Assembly: GCA_041674345.1 (NCBI GenBank)
Contig: JBAYVY010000238.1
Span: 1 to 5,774, forward strand
Source: JBAYVY01 sp041674345
GTDB taxonomy: Bacteria; Planctomycetota; Phycisphaerae; Phycisphaerales; Zrk34
Reading direction: 5' to 3'
DNA: 5,774 nucleotides
This document shows positions 4,389 through 5,774 of the stretch, one piece after another (position 1 is the stretch's first letter; each line of letters starts with the position of its first letter). Under the pieces are notes generated by a model, which was given only the letters and a program-made list of their open reading frames with translations, ran no database searches and was not told the DNA's origin. The translations under genes and the position numbers were made by a program.

Positions 4389-5633
4389 ATGATTGACATC
4401 AGTGTGCTTTACAGTGGTTTGGAAACGCCGAGCACGCCCCACCGCTACGGCCGCAAGATCACGCAGATCGACCCGCCCGAACATCAGCGCATGGCCGTCG
4501 CCAAAAGCGCCAAGGATCGCCGGCCGATCGTCGTCTGGAACCTGACCCGCACCTGCAACCTCAAGTGCGTTCACTGCTACACCGCTTCCGAAGCGAAAAA
4601 ATATCCCGACGAGCTGACCACCGATCAGTGCAAGGCCGTTCTCCGCGATCTGGCCGAGTTCAAAGTGCCCGCGGTTTTGTTCTCAGGCGGCGAACCGCTG
4701 GTTCGTCCCGATCTCTTTGAATTGGCTGAATTCGCCCGTAGTTTGGGCCTCCATGTCGTCCTCTCCACCAACGGCACGCTCATCGACGAACCCATCGCCC
4801 AACGTTTCGTCGAACTCAAATTCGCCTATATCGGCATCTCGCTGGACAGCGCCATCCCCGCCATTCACGACAAGTTCCGCGGGGTCGAAGGCGCGTTCGA
4901 CCGCACCATGAAGGGCTTCAAAAACTGCGTCGCCGCCGGCCAAAAAGTCGGCCTCCGCCTCACCCTCACCCCCCACACCTGCGAAAATATCGACCTCATT
5001 TTCGACTTCATCGAAGCCCAAGGCATCGACCGCGCCTGCTTCTACCACCTCTGCCCCGCCGGTCGAGGCGTCAACCTTTCCGCCCTCACCCCCACGCAAT
5101 CCCGCACCGCCATCGACACCATCTTCACCCGAACACACGACCTCATCCAACGCGGCAAACGCGTCGAAATTCTCACCGTTGATAATCACTGCGACGGCCC
5201 CTACCTCTATCTCCATATGCTCCGAGAAGGCAACCCCCGCGCCCAGCAAGTCCTTGACATGCTCATATGGAACGGCGGCGGGCGATATTCCTCCGGCGTG
5301 GGCATCGCCAATATCGACTTCACAGGTCAGGTCCATGCCGACCAATTCTCCATGTTCCGATCCTTCGGGAATGTGAAAACCCGCAAATTCAGCGAAATCT
5401 GGCAGGATACCAGCGATCCGATCATGGCTGGGCTGAAAGACCGTCTGCCGCTGCTCGAAGGTCGATGCTCCACCTGCCGGTTCAAAAACGCATGTGCCGG
5501 CGGACTCCGCGCCCGGGCGGAGATCACCACCGGCAACCCCTGGGCCTCCGATCCCGGCTGCTATCTCACCGATGAGGAAATCGCCGGCGAACCCGCTACA
5601 ATTCTCGATGCCGAGAAATCAACCGCCTCCTAA
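4389..5633 (+). CDS. ahbC: AhbC-like radical SAM 12,18-didecarboxysiroheme deacetylase
   Basis: AhbC removes the two acetate side chains of 12,18-didecarboxysiroheme to give iron-coproporphyrin III in the siroheme-dependent heme pathway of archaea and sulfate reducers. NirJ proteins of heme d1 synthesis are close relatives. The 414 residues contain an N-terminal ISVLYSG...HRYGR lead, VVWNLTRTCNLKCVHCY with the SAM-cluster cysteines 56, 60 and 63, SGGEP at 99-103, STNGTLID near 126-133, ISLDS near 150-154, FRGVEGAFD near 163-171, FYHL near 218-221, TVDNHCDGPY near 263-272, and GQVHADQF at 313-320. The C-terminal auxiliary-cluster cysteines are CSTC (360, 363), Cys369 and Cys391 in DPGCYLTDEEI. 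GGAG sits 6 bases before the ATG. NirJ-type activity cannot be excluded without the rest of the pathway. Confidence 0.85.
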   Translation: MIDISVLYSGLETPSTPHRYGRKITQIDPPEHQRMAVAKSAKDRRPIVVWNLTRTCNLKCVHCYTASEAKKYPDELTTDQCKAVLRDLAEFKVPAVLFSGGEPLVRPDLFELAEFARSLGLHVVLSTNGTLIDEPIAQRFVELKFAYIGISLDSAIPAIHDKFRGVEGAFDRTMKGFKNCVAAGQKVGLRLTLTPHTCENIDLIFDFIEAQGIDRACFYHLCPAGRGVNLSALTPTQSRTAIDTIFTRTHDLIQRGKRVEILTVDNHCDGPYLYLHMLREGNPRAQQVLDMLIWNGGGRYSSGVGIANIDFTGQVHADQFSMFRSFGNVKTRKFSEIWQDTSDPIMAGLKDRLPLLEGRCSTCRFKNACAGGLRARAEITTGNPWASDPGCYLTDEEIAGEPATILDAEKSTAS

Positions 5634-5664
5634 ACCCCCTCCACAGGCATCCCCGGACGTTGCC

Positions 5665-5774
5665 ATGAATCAATCCATCCTCATCGCCGAGGACGAAGAA
5701 ATCCTCCGACAGTCCCTCGCCGAACTGCTCACCGACGAGGGCTACTCCGTCGTCCAGGCCTCCACCGGCAAGCA
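5665..5774 (+). CDS. response regulator receiver domain, cut by window edge
   Basis: Only 36 codons plus two bases are present. The protein starts MNQSILIAEDEEILRQSL and continues AELLTDEGYSVVQASTGK, which is the first strand, acidic pocket (Glu9, Asp10, Glu11) and first helix of a CheY-like receiver domain. The phosphoacceptor aspartate near residue 53 and any output domain lie beyond the edge. The wording resembles receivers of NtrC-type sigma-54 activators, but that class cannot be confirmed here. It starts 31 bases after the ahbC stop on the same strand and could be co-transcribed with it. The ribosome site is weak (GGAC at 5655-5658). Confidence 0.85.
   Translation, partial: MNQSILIAEDEEILRQSLAELLTDEGYSVVQASTGK

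Noticed and set aside
4683..5345. Long antisense reading frame opposite ahbC
   Set aside because: The protein is low-complexity Gly/Ala/Val/Glu typical of the shadow of a GC-rich gene, while the plus-strand AhbC-like protein is clearly conserved.

Overview
The window is a dense, mostly plus-strand stretch of GC-rich bacterial chromosome. Gene content and protein style suggest Planctomycetota, perhaps a Phycisphaerae-like lineage. This rests on a short-form TilS, an FmdB-like zinc ribbon, a ThiS/ThiG pair, an AhbC-like radical SAM enzyme, and a membrane zinc ribbon with a short basic/acidic tail domain. The taxonomic call is an impression from the proteins and could not be tested here.

Layout. 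At 1-131 lie repeat and hairpin sequences rich in a CCCCGGAA core, followed by tilS (132-1160, tRNA-Ile lysidine synthetase). A 39-bp convergent gap with GC-rich hairpins separates tilS from a small minus-strand FmdB-type zinc-ribbon gene (1448-1200). The divergent spacer 1449-1567 holds a second copy of the 5'-edge repeat, a 12-bp-stem GCAA-loop hairpin and tandem 14-bp units. thiS (1568-1771) follows. Before thiG (2298-3158) there is a two-gene cassette: a frameshifted small Trp-rich ORF whose restored reading recalls the colicin E3-type RNase domain (1794-2019), then an 86-residue helical protein that overlaps it by ATGA (2016-2276). After thiG comes a standard DUF433/DUF5615 antitoxin-toxin pair (3227-3826), a membrane-anchored zinc-ribbon protein (3881-4246), an AhbC-like 12,18-didecarboxysiroheme deacetylase (4389-5633), and the first 36 codons of a response regulator (5665 to the edge).

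How the genes work together. ThiS (sulfur carrier) and ThiG (thiazole synthase) form one functional pair for the thiazole half of thiamine. They are separated by the toxin-like cassette, so thiG sits between two small toxin/antitoxin-type modules. The AhbC-like gene points to siroheme-dependent heme synthesis or a related tetrapyrrole route. It has a near-match to a sigma-54 promoter upstream and a response-regulator gene downstream. No stretch longer than 300 bases lacks a gene. No tRNA, rRNA, CRISPR array, transposase or TPP riboswitch was recognised.
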